From Halocafeteria seosinensis (lineage: Eukaryota > Sar > Bigyra > Bicosoecida), in NCBI GenBank assembly GCA_001687465.1, contig LVLI01000523.1:1-52746 (forward strand): a stretch of DNA of 52,746 nucleotides. The letters run 5' to 3'. The notes beneath the pieces are model-generated. The model did not search any database. It worked only from the letters and a program-made list of their open reading frames with translations, and was not told where the DNA came from. Position numbers and translations under genes: made by a program. The stretch's first letter is position 1, and every line of letters begins with the position of its first letter. This document shows positions 20,348 through 33,600 of the stretch, one piece after another.

Positions 20348-23300
20348 TCACGAGCCCAACGTATCTGTGGGTGCATCGTCCTTGAAATAAGACCCTACAT
20401 GACTCATAAGCATAGTAGCCCGGTTCCTAAAGTGCGATGTGACCGTGTTGAGGTGTGATGCAGCCCGCTCACCGGTGTTATGCTGTTGGCCGCCATTGGC
20501 TTCAGAGTGCTCGCTGCGTCCGTGTTGACTCTCTGAGAATAAGTCCATGGTCTTCCATAGAGGACCTTGGTGTACCCTCTTTCTCATTGATGTTGATGAA
20601 TAGTCATTCTGCAAAATAGCAGAGCTTTCAGCTAGCTCACTTTGAGGAAGAGACCCCGAATCTCCTCCGAACGAACAAAGGAAAATAGTCCGCGGTCGGT
20701 TTCGTTCATCCTTGATAGCTGCAGCCCTTTGCAGCGTCTTTTGGGCTCGCTGTAACTGTTTACGACCTTGTTTGGTATTGATAAGTTCTTCAGCGAAAGT
20801 GCCCTTGAGCATCGACCGGTTCTTGCTTAAGTAAGCGTACACCAGTTGCTGAATCAATGGTTCTGTCAAGGAGTAGTCAACAGGATCGACAATTTCTTCC
20901 ACAGATTCCTTCAAACGATTGAGCAGTCCTTCTGAGCTGTCTCCTTTTGCTTCCTTCAGCAATTCTTTAAGACTACAAAGACTCCTCGAAACATCTGTCG
21001 AAAATAAATTGTTAGCATCGTTCTGCGCTCGCGAAACATGGCGCTCCCCGTGGCAAAGCTTGAAAAGTACTGTAGCGTCGAACAATGACTGCATCAGGAG
21101 CGAGTCATTGCTACTTTCGGGCCCGTCTAGTCGTTGCAACAGTGATTCCATCAAACAAATTCCGATTGAATTGGCTAAAGTTGTAGTACCAGCTCGGTTC
21201 AACGCAATTGCTGTATCCCTGATTAGAGGCTTCACCGACGCTTCCCATCTAGATGCTAACCCGACACTGGTAACGCGGTTGTATGAATCTGTTTCTACTC
21301 TGATCACCTCTGAGCTTTCGTTTGTGGCCATTGGGCAAGACAGAGCCTCCGAGACCAAGTGAGGTAAGGAGTGGCCAAGTTTAGAGAGGTGCTGCGGTAT
21401 TTTCACAGCTGGCTTGTAGCTGACGTGGTGGTACTCCGAGGACCGAAAATCAGATGGAAGCATATGGGCTTTAATAGTTTCCTCCATAAACGAATATTTT
21501 CGCTCCATCGCATCGACCTCCTCACGAAAAGAAGAAAGTACCGACGAGACAAGCGGTGAAACGACCGACGGAGTCCAAGCAACATCTGTTTCAGCGGGGG
21601 TTGTTCCTATTTCTGTGCCAGTATCCGTACCCCCTACAGACGACGACTCGCCGTCCGCATTACTATCGGCGACACTAGCATAGTCGTCAGATTCACCACC
21701 AACACGGACGCCTATCCATCCCCAGACGAGTTCCCTAAAATTGACTGCAGAGACATCCCGATAAGTAGACAAGCCGTCTTTAGCTTGCGAGCAATGTAAT
21801 TTTGCATGCAATAGCGCGCCCAACACGAGTAAACGGGACGAACAAAGAGCAAACTGAGTCTTCATGGAGTCAAGCGATTCAGAAACGTGGCCGTCCGTTA
21901 CTAGGGACAGCATATCCACCAACAGCAACCAATACCGCATAAACGCAGCCAGCATGTACAGCTGTGGGCAAACTACTGCCAATCCATTCAGCCCAAGCTG
22001 GAAGTGTTGAGAGCAAGTTTCCCACAATTTTTCAACCCGGGATGACAAAGCCTCCATCGTTAATCGAAAACTTTCCACAATTGCGTTCTCAAGACTTGAC
22101 CTCATCATATCAGCGGAAGATCCTTTCAGATCATCAGCATACCGAAAAATGGTGCACATTTCAGCTAACACGCGAGATATGATGGTCTCAAGCCGTGGCT
22201 GGTCCTCCAAGTGACTACATACTGAGCCACCGCCGCTGTTCCCCGCATGCTGTCTTTCAAGAATTTGATTCTTAATCTCAATGTCTTGTAAGATACGCCC
22301 TTCTTTCCGGGCTTGCTGAATCCTCCTTACCCGTGCGATGCATCCGGCAAAGGGTTCGCTACGCTGAGATAAGTGGTTCTCTTCTCCGCTTTTCCTATTT
22401 GCTGAGTGAAAGAATGAGGTCAAATCATCCACCTGCTTGTAGAGAGGCTCAACCAGTGTAGACACTTTTTTAACGAGCAACCTGGCAAAATGCTCACTTG
22501 TCCGCTTCGTAACAACTTCGAGAATTGATTGAACTTCCCGGGAGTCAGCAATTTCTGGTAGCACGCGTAAAACCCTTTGCGTCAGCGCAGAATGTGTAGT
22601 AGTTGCTGTAGCTTTACCCCATAGTTGCGTGCTTTCAAGCATCTTAGACTTGCTGAATTCTTCAGAATGCCGCGCCATAGAAAATATAGAGTCCACACTT
22701 TCATGCCCCTCCATGTGATTCAATTCACGTGATAACAGGGTTTCCATCTTTCCGGAAAAGCTACGGACAAAGTCACTAATTAAACCTCGTTGTGTTTTAT
22801 CGGATACGCCATCGCAAACGTTGTTGGAAATCAACGGTTCACTTCCTTTGACAAGGGAAGGAAGCTCTGCTTCCAAGCTCGCTAGAAAGGACCGGCGATG
22901 TGATGTCGAAACGAGGGGGCATATCACGCACAAGATGCCCAAAGATTCAATGAGGCTCCGAAGGGCGTCATTTACTTGGGTAGCTATTTCGTCTTCTTTA
23001 TTTTTTCTGTTTTCAATTCCTTCGACGATCAAATCGCCATAATTCTTCAACACTTCCGCTTCCGTGGACGTTGAGCATTCAAAAAGTCCAAGAAGAGCAG
23101 AAATCCGTTGCTCGATTCGTTCTCGTATAGTTTCCCGTTCATCTAGGTGTCGCAGCGTTCTCCAGCACTGCCGCTCAAAACGATATCGGGTGTCACGAAT
23201 TGGGGCATCACCGGAACGCAAAGCAAATTGTCGGAGCAGCTGGACTGAGTCCGAGCCTGATTCTTCCGAGCGTTCCGACAGACGGCCATATTCCGTGTTA

Positions 23301-24027
23301 TATATCGACATCAATCTGGCAGCGGTAACCAAATCCTGTCGCCGCAAAGCATTTTGTGCTTTTCGACAAATTGCACCGAAGTTTACTGGATCTTCCATTT
23401 GTTTGCTTTTTCCCTCCCTGGTTGATTCTTTCTCTTTCTCACGCTTCTCTCCATGTCCCGACAATTCCAGTCCTTCCTGCAAATACATCCGTTGTCCGCG
23501 TTACGTAGGAATCCCGATGAGCAACAGAGGGACTAGCCTTACCTTGCACAGAGAGCCGATTGCTCCCTGGAAAGCATCCACCGTCCCTGACATTTGTTGT
23601 GTTTCACCAGCAGATCGAATAATATCGTCGTATCTGTCTTCCACCACTCCCTGAAGCCGGTCTTGCAGCGTTTTCGCCTCTCGTCTGAACGGAGTAAAAA
23701 TAGCAGAGTAGGAACCAAAGCACAATTTCAGACTGGATAACAATGTCACACATACTGTGTTTGATCCAATACCTCTCGTATTTGATGTACACCCAAGTGT
23801 TCGAACATTTCATCGATCGACCGGAACTGGACATGTCTTTGCTGCTGCTGCTGATTGGGAGAGCGCCCAATAGCCGTAGGTCCAACATGCTGCCCTGTGC
23901 CACCCCTACCGGCATTAGAAATATTGTGGCCATCGTGCAAAGGGAGATGGTACTGATATTGGGCTGAGCTTCCTCCACTCTCAGTTACCGATCCATTCAT
24001 GACAGACGAATCGGATGATTGCACCAT
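20348..24027 (-). CDS. COG1: Conserved oligomeric Golgi complex subunit 1
   Basis: Exons 24027-23756, 23684-23543 and 23476-20348 give 1,180 aa. Residues about 68-130 match the Vps51/COG1 N-terminal helix pattern: E-M-F-E-H-L-G-V-x-x-I-R, then R-E-A-K-T-L-Q-D-R-L, then E-D-R-Y-D-D-I-I-R-S-A. The rest is long, alpha-helical and typical of tethering-complex (CATCHR) rods. In the family COG1 bridges the two lobes of the COG complex, which tethers retrograde vesicles at the Golgi. It is somewhat longer than the human protein (about 980 aa), with a Gln-rich N-terminus and Ser-rich inserts. It converges with RNase HI, leaving 96 bp between stops. Confidence 0.85.
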
Positions 24028-24630
24028 GGTGACTCCTTCCAGGTCACTTCCCTCTCTTCATGCAAGAAACACCAGACAAACGCAATTCTCTCAAAACAAA
24101 ATGTTCGTCTTGTATGCTCTATATGAATGAAGAAAGGCTTATTCCAAGAGCTATCTTCTCTGGACCGAACAATCTTTTATCAGCGTTAAGAATCGAATAT
24201 AACGTGACAGAGTCTTGCCGTTTCCATGGCCAACACGGCGCCATACACCTGTGCAAGTAGTATTGTGAATACGGGGTCTTTGTGAGTAAGGTATCCTGAG
24301 TGTCCACTCACGAAACAAACTTCCTTTGTGCGAAAGGGACCACAAGTACTTGGGGGGCGAACGACCGCGATTAACGCCTAGTGCCGTCCTAGAGGTTCGA
24401 GGGCAACACGCCAACTACGAGGCTCACGCATTAAGTTTGTGCAACTACGTGCATGTACCAACGCGCATATCCTCAATTATTTAGTGGGAGAAGCAGAGGA
24501 CGATACCGGACAATGGGCCCCTGTCGGGAAACTGGGATAAACGATGTTAACATGATTCCACGCTAATCACTGGAACGACGCACCTTTTGATGAAACAGTA
24601 GTGGTGGACTAATTCGTGAGCAAGGAGACA
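24028..24630. promoter_or_regulatory. Divergent intergenic region between COG1 and the Ser-rich coiled-coil gene
   Basis: About 600 bp with no supported coding segment; must contain both promoters. No recognised motif. Confidence 0.4.
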
Positions 24631-27600
24631 ATGTCCTCAGGTTCAGGGCAAGAAACCCAGGAACTCTGGTCAACCATAAAGACCTCAAGTTCGAGTACCC
24701 GAAACTCCTCTGTCTTGTCTCCCACCCTCCGTAAGCGAGTGGATAAACTACTGAAACGATCGAGCCCTGGGAGCTCTGCCACTGCTCATTCAAGAAGCTA
24801 TCATGAGGAGCTGCATTCTTCACGCTGGAGCGACTCTGGAAGCAACCTCCAACGTTCCCCTGAGGCCACCCACAGTTCGACTGCGTACCCTGCGGCACCT
24901 TCCGAGCAACTCAACCTGTACAGTTTTGCCGATTCTGTCGCTAGTAGGAGTAAAATCTCTAGTCGAAGAGTGCCACCGAGTACTAGTGGTCGTGACGAAC
25001 GAAGGCATTCTCAGTTATCGGACAATCGGGTACGTTGTGTAGCGCATGGGAGGGTAACACTTATTGATAGATGAGAGTTGTCTGTGCAGAGATATGTAGA
25101 TGCTTCGGGTGAAGACGGAAAAGATCACATAGACCCTGATATATTCTACGGCGTTGCAGATTCCACAATGCGCACAGAGGAAATGCATGGTAACTCTTCC
25201 GGGGGACAGCATTCGATGTCGCAGCGCGCTGAAGGGGTCAACAACTTGGGAAACGTGAGTTTTATAAAAAGAGGACGCTTTCAATAGGTGCCTTTCATTG
25301 TGTTATGGTGTTGCTCACAGTGGGAAAGGCGGCTGGTGCATCGGCTTGAGGCGGAGGTACACGAGGAACCGAGCAATGAGCTGCATGCTTCGGAAAATAG
25401 GCAGTCCGAGACGGTTGTCGAAGCTGCCGTTGACAGTTTTAGTATCAAAGATTTTACGGGCAAAAAACTGCACGTGCGACCGCTGTCTGGCGCGAAACCC
25501 AATAGAACAGAAACGAGGACTACGAAGCGACCAGAGAGTACAACTCCTTCACGATGGGGAAGCCCCCGAGTAGTGCCCACTAAGCCTTTGGCATCAGGAG
25601 CTTCTTCGTCGAAAGAGAATTCTGCAAAAGCTACGCGTTCTAGTGGTGAATCAGTTCCTCCCTCCACTACCTCCGTTATTCCCTCTGAAGCTAACGAGTT
25701 GAAGTCGCGGGCTACTTCTTCACTTCCCTCTATGTCGCCGTCAACGTCGAGTGCGTCCTTTCCAACCTCTAGATCTGTCAAAGTCCATTTCATGAACAAC
25801 AATATGCGCTATGAACACGAATCCATGAAGCTGCGGAGGAATTCCATTCAAAGCATAAGCTCCAATACTACTAGTCTTCCGAGAAAAAGGAGTAAGAACA
25901 AGAGCGGTGATACATCTGTCTCGTGCTTCCGACCTGTGCTGGGAAACAGGAGTCAAACTCATCAGGATAGTTACTGTGTGAGTGACAAGCTGACTGGTGA
26001 ACGTATAGAAACGTCGCCAACCTCTCATGGCACTCGCACGCCTTCAAACGGGAAATCGCGATCGCTCAGTCCTCGTAAGGATTATCACCGCCCTCCTCAT
26101 GGTACATCATCTGATGAAAACTTGTCCTCTTCTGCCGCACTGACGAAGAAACAGCATTCTAAGGAAAAACAGCAGGTACTGGTTAGAGCATTCTCCGGAG
26201 GAAGGAGTCCCACAACCCAAAGCCCCGTTGAGAGCACTTTCCCGACCTCCCACGAAACGGAGAGCGGACGTGTCGAAGGAAGCTCGGATAGTTTTGTTAG
26301 AGTTCGTCCAAACAGTGATGTCTCTCCCTCTTCTGTTCCTGGTAGGCACGATCCGTCAGGACATAGGGACTCTAATGCAAACTGCGACGAGTGGGGTGTT
26401 TCTTCAAGTCCGTCCACGAACATAGACTCGGTCTCCTCTTCACACCAAACGATAGGGAATCGTGCACCAGCTGTCACTTGGGTATCTGGCACCGGAGGTG
26501 GTGAACACCAGTATGCAGTGAGTGAAGGCTCAGATAAATCACTATTTCCTGGAAACAACGGAAGCAATTCGAGAGCAATGAAGTCTCCCTGGGCATTAGC
26601 AGCTCCGTCCGCATTGTCCGGTGTTACGCAGCCGTCAGCCGAGTCCCAGAATACTCCTTCCTCTGCTATGTCTCCTGCATTCTCCATGCACCAACAGCTG
26701 AAACGAAATGGCAAACTGTCAAGATTAAAGAACGCTGACTGGGGACGGAGGATATTTCGCATACGCTCCTTACTCAAGGACTCCCGCCAAGTGCTCCATG
26801 GCATAACCGAACTCGCCCAATCAGAATCCGTCTGGTTAGCCGATGGGTTTAAGATGCTATTTCGGACAATTGGAAGTAAGCAGTGGAGACAGTGGCACCA
26901 CCCTCGCCCTCGTTTGTATTTCCGTTCGGCAGAGTCGCTTGCCACTCTATATCCGGACGAAGGCCGAACACTGCCTGTTGGGTTTTGTACACGTTTATGT
27001 TGTCACGAAATCCCACCTGAAGACGCTGCAGCGCTGTCTCCAGCTTCTCAGAATACGTGTACGCACATTTCGTCGAGCGAATTACAAGACTATATCGATG
27101 GAGCGCACAAGGAACTGTTATCACTACGTAAAGAGAATGAAGAGCGGAAGCAGCAGATGAGCCGCCTTCTGGATGAACTGTCCGCTATTAGGGAAGTATT
27201 AGCACTGTCTCAAGAAAGAGAACAAGTATCTGGTGGGAACAACACTGTCATACAAGCACTGCACTCCCAAATGGAATCGCTAGAGAAGCAATTAAGGGAA
27301 ACTGAACATCAATATAGGGAAAGTCTGGAATGCCAGAAAGAAGCGGACGCCCGACTGGAGCAGTTGAAGAACGCAAGAGGTGCAGATACTCAGCATGTCT
27401 CTCATCAGAATACGATGTCGCGTGTATTGAGTAACTCGATAACCATTGCTGCGGAACACCCGTCAAATCAACATTGGGAGATGGAGAGGCTAAAAGGACA
27501 AGTATCGTCGCTGACAGCCATGGCAGAGTCTTCTCAAGGCAACTATCAAACCACACTCGCACGACAAAAAGAGGCAGAGGCGAAAATTGAATCTCTTCAA

Positions 27601-28848
27601 GAACAACTGCGATATGGTTCAAAGCGAAGACGATCCGTAGCCGATTTAACTCAAGTCAACGCCTCTGCCCTCCACGTTTCTCCATCCAGGCAAACTCAAT
27701 TCAGCGACGAGTTGGATAATTTACGGTGGCAAGTATCAGAGCTGCACCGCATGCCTGGAGGCTATGGACTGCCACTAACTCGGCAGACGCAAGGTATGGA
27801 GCGTATTAGGGGGGGTGGTGCAAAGGCGACGGGTGATGCACCGTCTGACATTTCTCGTGTGAACTCCGTGCACATTTCGCCGACAAAGCCCCAGCAGGAT
27901 CATGGTAGCGAGATATTGAGTTTAAAACAACAGGTACGAGAACTGCAGCAACTCCTACAAGAGGGCCACGGAGAATCTAAGTCCAGGGGAGCTCAGGAAT
28001 TGGATGCTCCCCAGCGCATTCAAGCTTTACAGAACCAAATATCCAAAGCGAGAAGCTCTCCCATGAATGCAGATGGTGTTGGTGTTGGCACACGAGCAGA
28101 TTCCGCTGCCCCTTCTAGATCTGGAATGCATTCCTCTGTGCCATACACGAGCTCCCCTCGTGAAAGGATGAGCGAGAGCTCATTTCGAGAGGGACGCGTC
28201 GCTGCCCAGTACAATACATTTCCCGATAGAAGCAGCGCTCGCGAGTATCCCGTCACGTCTTACGGTGCTGGTGGGCGGACAATACCCCCTCCATTGAGCA
28301 CTTCAGTGGCCGACGTACGGAGCGTAACGGCAACTCCATCTACCCCAGCCAAACAAGTTGCCTTAGATACTTCGGGATCTCATCATATGAATGGGGATAC
28401 CGTCCAGCATAGTTCTGATGCGAGTCTGTTAACGAAGGGTTCTTCTCCAGAGCGAGGGCCTACAATACTAGTGTCCAGTCCGTCGCCGATGTCCAAACAA
28501 GAACGACAGCAGCGCATAGCCGATATCTTCTCCCGGGCGGCCGATGTTCGCAAACATACCGGGCGAAATTCGGAACGAGCCACAGTGCTCTTGGAAACGT
28601 ATGCGCAGCAGATGCGCAGTCTAAAAAACAGAGATAACGATTCTAGCCGGTCAAGATCCCAGGCTGACGGCGGTTCGCTTAGCAGGGATACACTAGGATT
28701 TTCCCGTTCACAGCTATCATCTACCCACAGAAGCGATACCTCGGATGAGATTCGTGCCTCAGCCACCTCTCGACAAGCGCAGTCTGGGGTAAGAACGGGT
28801 AAAGGGCAAGAGTGGAAAGCGGCTTTGTTGAGCCCTTCTAGTCAATAA
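24631..28848 (+). CDS. Ser-rich 1,363-aa protein with central coiled coil
   Basis: Exons 24631-25029, 25090-25254 and 25321-28848 join in frame. The first 700 residues are Ser/Thr/Pro rich and look disordered. At about residues 660-760 is a denser segment with Trp, Cys and hydrophobic residues (for example W-L-A-D-G-F-K-M-L-F) that may be a folded domain; I do not recognise it. Coiled coil follows at about 775-875, with shorter heptad stretches later. The tail is Ser/Arg rich. The overall plan is that of cytoskeletal or centriolar scaffold proteins, but no family match is clear. The stop codon TAA lies inside an AATAAA hexamer. Confidence 0.7.
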
Positions 28849-28957
28849 ATTGTATTGATTATGTAGGGAGTGTACACATTATATGCGTTGTGGTCTCGCC
28901 CCTTGATCTTCATTAATTACTATGACGATGGTTTTTCAGAATATTGTATTTCGAGAA

Positions 28958-29362
28958 CTACTTAGTTATACCGAGTTTTCGTTCGGCGATTACAGCTCTG
29001 TGGATCTAGAAAACAAAGAACAAAAGAATGCTAGTTGATATCCGAAATACCTAAGGGAAAACCTACTTACCGTAACCCTCCTTTAGACTGTTTGTCTGCC
29101 TTCTGCATCGCCTGAGAAATGGGCGAGGTGGCATTATTCGAAGGCGAATAGAGTCTGTATTGTGAACAGGCAAGGAATGAGAACTACAATAACCGTAGCA
29201 CCATATCCAACGAAGCCACGGCGTAGCTTCAACCAGCTTCTGCCTAACAGCAGGCTCCACTCACATATGAGGTTGCATAGCTGCCACTTGATGGATAGCG
29301 TCGATCACTATCCGTGTTCTCTGTTTGCTTAAGTCTTGTGCTGAGTCAGGAGTACTCGACAT
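28958..29362 (-). CDS. Small 73-aa protein, tandem paralog 1, with conserved double-SP core
   Basis: Three exons on the minus strand (29362-29265, 29154-29071, 28997-28958) give 73 aa. The gene is too fragmented to appear as one ORF; I found it by aligning this stretch with the similar one near 30 kb. The core reads L-Y-S-P-S-N-N-A-T-S-P-I-S-Q, then A-M-Q-K-A-D-K-Q-S-K-G-G-L-R, then A-V-I-A-E. Two Ser-Pro sites could be proline-directed kinase targets. Exon 1 (98 nt) and exon 2 (84 nt) are exactly the same length as in the second copy, and phases match. No signal peptide or TM. I do not recognise the family, and the function is unknown. Confidence 0.72.
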
Positions 29363-29859
29363 CCCTCATGTAGCCGGCTTCCTCCTCACAAAGAAGAAAC
29401 CTATTGACGAACAACTTCACTTCACTTCACTTAGGATCAAATTAACTGTAATTGAATTCCGCTCACTCTCTTCGATGAATAAGACTATATCGATCGTGGC
29501 GTAGTTTATTAAAGCTTTCGGTCTCTACAAACACTTGACTTGATTGTCACTCAGGAAGATACCACTACTACTATTTGTCGCCCAGGCTGAGAACCGGAAT
29601 CAAATGACTTCAAGTTCAAATCGACAGTAACTTTAATACATGTATTTCTTCTATAATTCACACCATACAAAACATGCATAAGGTACATTAAGTACTCAGA
29701 CTATATTGTAGACTGAAGAATTATAGTGCCTCAGCCGGATCTCTTCTATGATCTCCTCAGGTTCTCCTGTCCGATTCCACATCGAAGAATAAAGCACTTG
29801 GCTCTAATATCCAACTGTTCCAGCAATCTCTTGATGTCGGTCTGAAAGCACATATGGGG
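29363..29859. other. Spacer between the two small paralogs
   Basis: About 500 bp that should hold the promoter of copy 1 and the 3' end of copy 2. AT-rich, with a short tandem cttcactt repeat at about 29415-29431. No coding segment seen. Confidence 0.4.
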
Positions 29860-30284
29860 CTATAACTTGTATGATTGTTTATCTGCACTGCCAAGTTGCT
29901 TTTCAGCGATCATAGCCCTGCAACGGAAACGAAAACAGTGGTGAACTTGAAGGCCAGTTGGCAGTTGGACGAGGAACCTGTCGGTAGTACGACTCGGTAC
30001 CTACCGTAATCCACCCTTTGATTTTTTCTCTGCTTTTTGCATTGCTTGAGATACGGGAGACATCGCATTATTTGACGGCGAATACAAACTGCATGTGCCA
30101 ACACCAAGAAAATCAAGTGAATGAGGTTCGGACTAAATATGCGTGTCGTGCACGTAACGTGCAGTCAGTTGGAAGCCTTCACTCACACATGAGGCTGTAG
30201 ATGCTCTGCTTGATGGATAGCTTCCATCTGCAGGCTTGGTCGCCTTTTATTGGGGTCCCTCGATTGATGTTGTGTAGTCGACAT
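29860..30284 (-). CDS. Small 79-aa protein, tandem paralog 2, with conserved double-SP core
   Basis: Exons 30284-30187, 30088-30005 and 29917-29860 give 79 aa. It aligns end to end with copy 1: both start M-S-T/S-T, share A-I-H-Q and Q-P-H, then the core L-Y-S-P-S-N-N-A-M-S-P-V-S-Q and A-M-Q-K-A-E-K-K-S-K-G-G-L-R, then A-M-I-A-E. The N-terminal third and C-terminus differ, and intron sequences are unrelated by eye. This pattern (core kept, flanks and introns diverged) points to an old tandem duplication with selection on the core. Function unknown. Confidence 0.72.
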
Positions 30285-30610
30285 CCTGTCTATAGCTTAG
30301 ATTGTTGAATAAGGCTCGCGGATCAACTTTTATCCCGACTAGATACGGAGCTTCACACACCAATCACACGCTTTGTTCGGTTGTGTATGTTCGAATTTTT
30401 TGGGGTACACGGCACTTTATCTCTCTATCCTATGCTGCGTACTGTTGCCTGATTCACCTATTACAAGCACTTGATTTTCCACTATCTATGGCCTACAGCG
30501 CACTCGCAACAAGCGCCCGAAAAGATTCAGTGCAATGCACTGAATCTCCCGCATAACTTCAATGTGCACAATATACTCTACATGTGCAATGTGTAGTATA
30601 TACGTATAAA
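30285..30610. other. Intergenic region
   Basis: About 325 bp between the 5' end of small paralog 2 and the 3' end of the MscS gene. No feature supported. Confidence 0.4.
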
Positions 30611-33600
30611 TCATTTCTTAAGAGAAAGCCAACCGAAGGACTCAGAACCACTGGTGGCGCATGCTCCTGGGGGTGAAGCACGCCCTGCAGATTTCTGTCC
30701 ATGCGAGTGATTCGTTCCGCGACTTGATGTGCGTGTATGTGTACTTGATGACCGACTACCATGCTGCTGTTGTTGTTTCTGCCTTTGGCGCAAACTCAGC
30801 CCGTAACCGGATCCATGCAAAATACCCTCATTAAATCCACGTTCTACTTGCCCTCCTTTTCCAGAATGAAGCAACTTCTCTATGAGCTCAGGTGAAGTGA
30901 ACACTTTTCCACGCTGCCGCAGAGGTAAAGCCCAGTTCCATGTATGATGAACCCCACCCGTCCGAATGTCGATGAAATTCTTAGCATGTGCTTCCGGATC
31001 GAATTTTTCGACCCGATCGTTTCGTTCGGACACGGCACTCTTGCTCACCAATCCGTTTTGTGGGTCACCACTACCTATCTCGAACGGAGGGCGCCGAACT
31101 TGCTTTATACTCCCTCCAAGAGTTCCTCCCGCAACTGCTTTGTCCGAGCTTCCCCCCGAAAATGAGGAATTTATCGACTCTCTGCGAGAGTGCTGGGCAT
31201 TTTCTGCTGACGTATACGCGGGAAATGAACGACATTCAGCCATCGGATTAGGTGCACCGTTCGAAACTCTTCTACCAACAGCGTCAGGAAGATTGGTTAC
31301 GTCAGCATTGGATGCTGGATTTGGTGTCTCCATAAAGGGAAGCTTCGGCTGCTCCTCACTAGAACGGCACGGAGGTATGGACGGAGCTAATTCCTCTCGG
31401 CATCCCAGGAAAACCGGCTGAGGCGCCTTGATATACGCCATTCCAAGACGGCACATAGTTTCTGCAATAAATAGGCGCAGTTTGGAAATGTCTCCCCAGA
31501 CTGCTCCACCATGTTGCAACGTAAACCGATGACCAAACCAAAATGCTATATCCATATACTCATAAGCCGATATATCATAAATGTAGAATTCAATGTAGTC
31601 CTCTTTCCACACATGACGGCGTTCGCGGATCCAGTATATAATGGCTGAGGTGAGCTTATCGAGTTGCAAGCTGGTGGTGCGAGAACCGACCCTGATGGGA
31701 ATTTCAATGATCGCAAAATCAGATCGAACTTCGTTGCGGATTCTAGATTGAGCCAAAGAGTAGTTAGAGTGAGTTTCGGTACTACCATCAAATCTCTTAA
31801 AGGCAGTGTAGTACACAGCGATCTTATGAACGAACATCGGTGAAGAGTCGTTGACACGCACACGATCCCCCACGCAGTATGGCTTAACGGAGAGTGTAAA
31901 GACTAGTCCTTGAACAAACTGATTCTGCAAAAGGGAAACGATCAAAAATATCTTATGAACAGTAACAACTGCTCTCCACTTACAACAGTCGAGCCGAGCG
32001 CAAAGCTTGCAATAACGAAGACCGTGGCTGCTGGCACTAATATCTTCATGAACGATACGTCAAATACAACTAAACCAATAATAAGCATAGCGATTGCAAA
32101 TGCAATATTGAATGAAACCTTTATTGCCTTGGTGACAGATGTGTAGTTCTTCAGTGTCTGCCCCATACTCCGATAGTCTGCATAAACTTTATGAGCAAAC
32201 ATAACGAAATTGCGGCGAGTGATTTGTCTATCAACACGGTATCCCATCCTAGCAAGAAGCTCAACCGAATCATCTGCTGATAAGCCCAGCTCGCGAGTGT
32301 TAGCCAAGTCTTCAACAGAAATAACTCCTTTCTTCTTGCGATCTATGCGAGAGAAAATCGAGGCAGCAACATCCCGTGCAGTCGAAGCATTCGAAACTTC
32401 TATTAACTCCCCTTTCCCGTTGTACAGCTTAAATTTACCACTCTTTGCCTCGTTGCCTAACAGATGAAAGCTGCCCTCTATCTCATCTACCTTGCAAACT
32501 TGCCGTCTAAAGTCCTGAGGAACAGCGGCGTTAGGGAGGTGCAAATGGATATGTTGCGCTCCATCTACATTGACTGGCGCGGCTGTATTCGTGGACTCGG
32601 AGTATTGTAGGTGCTTTCCGGGTGAATTCTCTTCGGCTTTATTTTTATCACCACTTTGACGATACTTCGCCTTAGGGTTCGCCACTTTGCAACGATATAT
32701 CGCAGCAGCCAAAACTGAGACATTCTGCAGCGTAGTCATTCGGTTAAATGTATCTGCTAGGGCTTTTTTAAATTGGTCTTTGGTGACTTTGCTTTCTATT
32801 GCTACGAGAAACAGTTCTTTAAGAACGTTCGCCGCAGTCAGAATACTCAGTAACGACAGCAGGTTGTTTCTAAAAGACCCAAAAGTTGGGAGAAACTCGC
32901 GCCATATCCTCCATAGGGACGACGTAAATAGTATGTCCCTGCAGTATCAACCACGCAAGGCATTGTGTCGAGATGGTAGCTGTCGAGAAGTAAACATGCC
33001 GTCTCCTTACCTTAATGGCCCATCAAAAGCAGAAAAATACATCGCCAACACCCACAACCTCGTCGTAGCTAGGAAACTAACAAAATAATTGACGAGCCAG
33101 TTGATGCATTGCGACGTGAAGAGCGATAGAAGTACAACGCCGGCGAATTGGAGAATTTGCCACAAATACACGTCCTCTCGCGTATCGAGAGGAAGAATCT
33201 TCGAACCAAAGTGTGCCTTAGAACTCACCCCTATCACCAAAAGTACGGAACCAATGACAGATATAGTGACCATAACCTGCACCGAAGTCGATTTAAGACT
33301 ATGCTTCAGCCAGCTGATCCATTCTGTTTTTGCAGTCTCCGATTTCCAAGACAACGAATCCTCTTGATCCTCCTCATACTCCATGTTGGCAGCATCACCC
33401 TTTCCTCCCAGATGATCCCTGGTAGGCGACGGCACAAAATACGTTTTCCCCACCTTTCCATCCGTATCGGAGTTTTTCGAAATGGTGGTGTTATCCGTTT
33501 CGTAGGATTTCCGTCTGGACGAATCATTTGCGGAAGATGCTTCGGATTCATGCAGCGAAGGCAGCGTTTCATCCAGAGCTTCCAGGCGCTCTTTATTAAT

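Noticed and set aside
23064-23654. 196-codon plus-strand frame antisense to COG1
   Set aside because: It runs across COG1 exons and an intron on the opposite strand; no domain and no splice logic.
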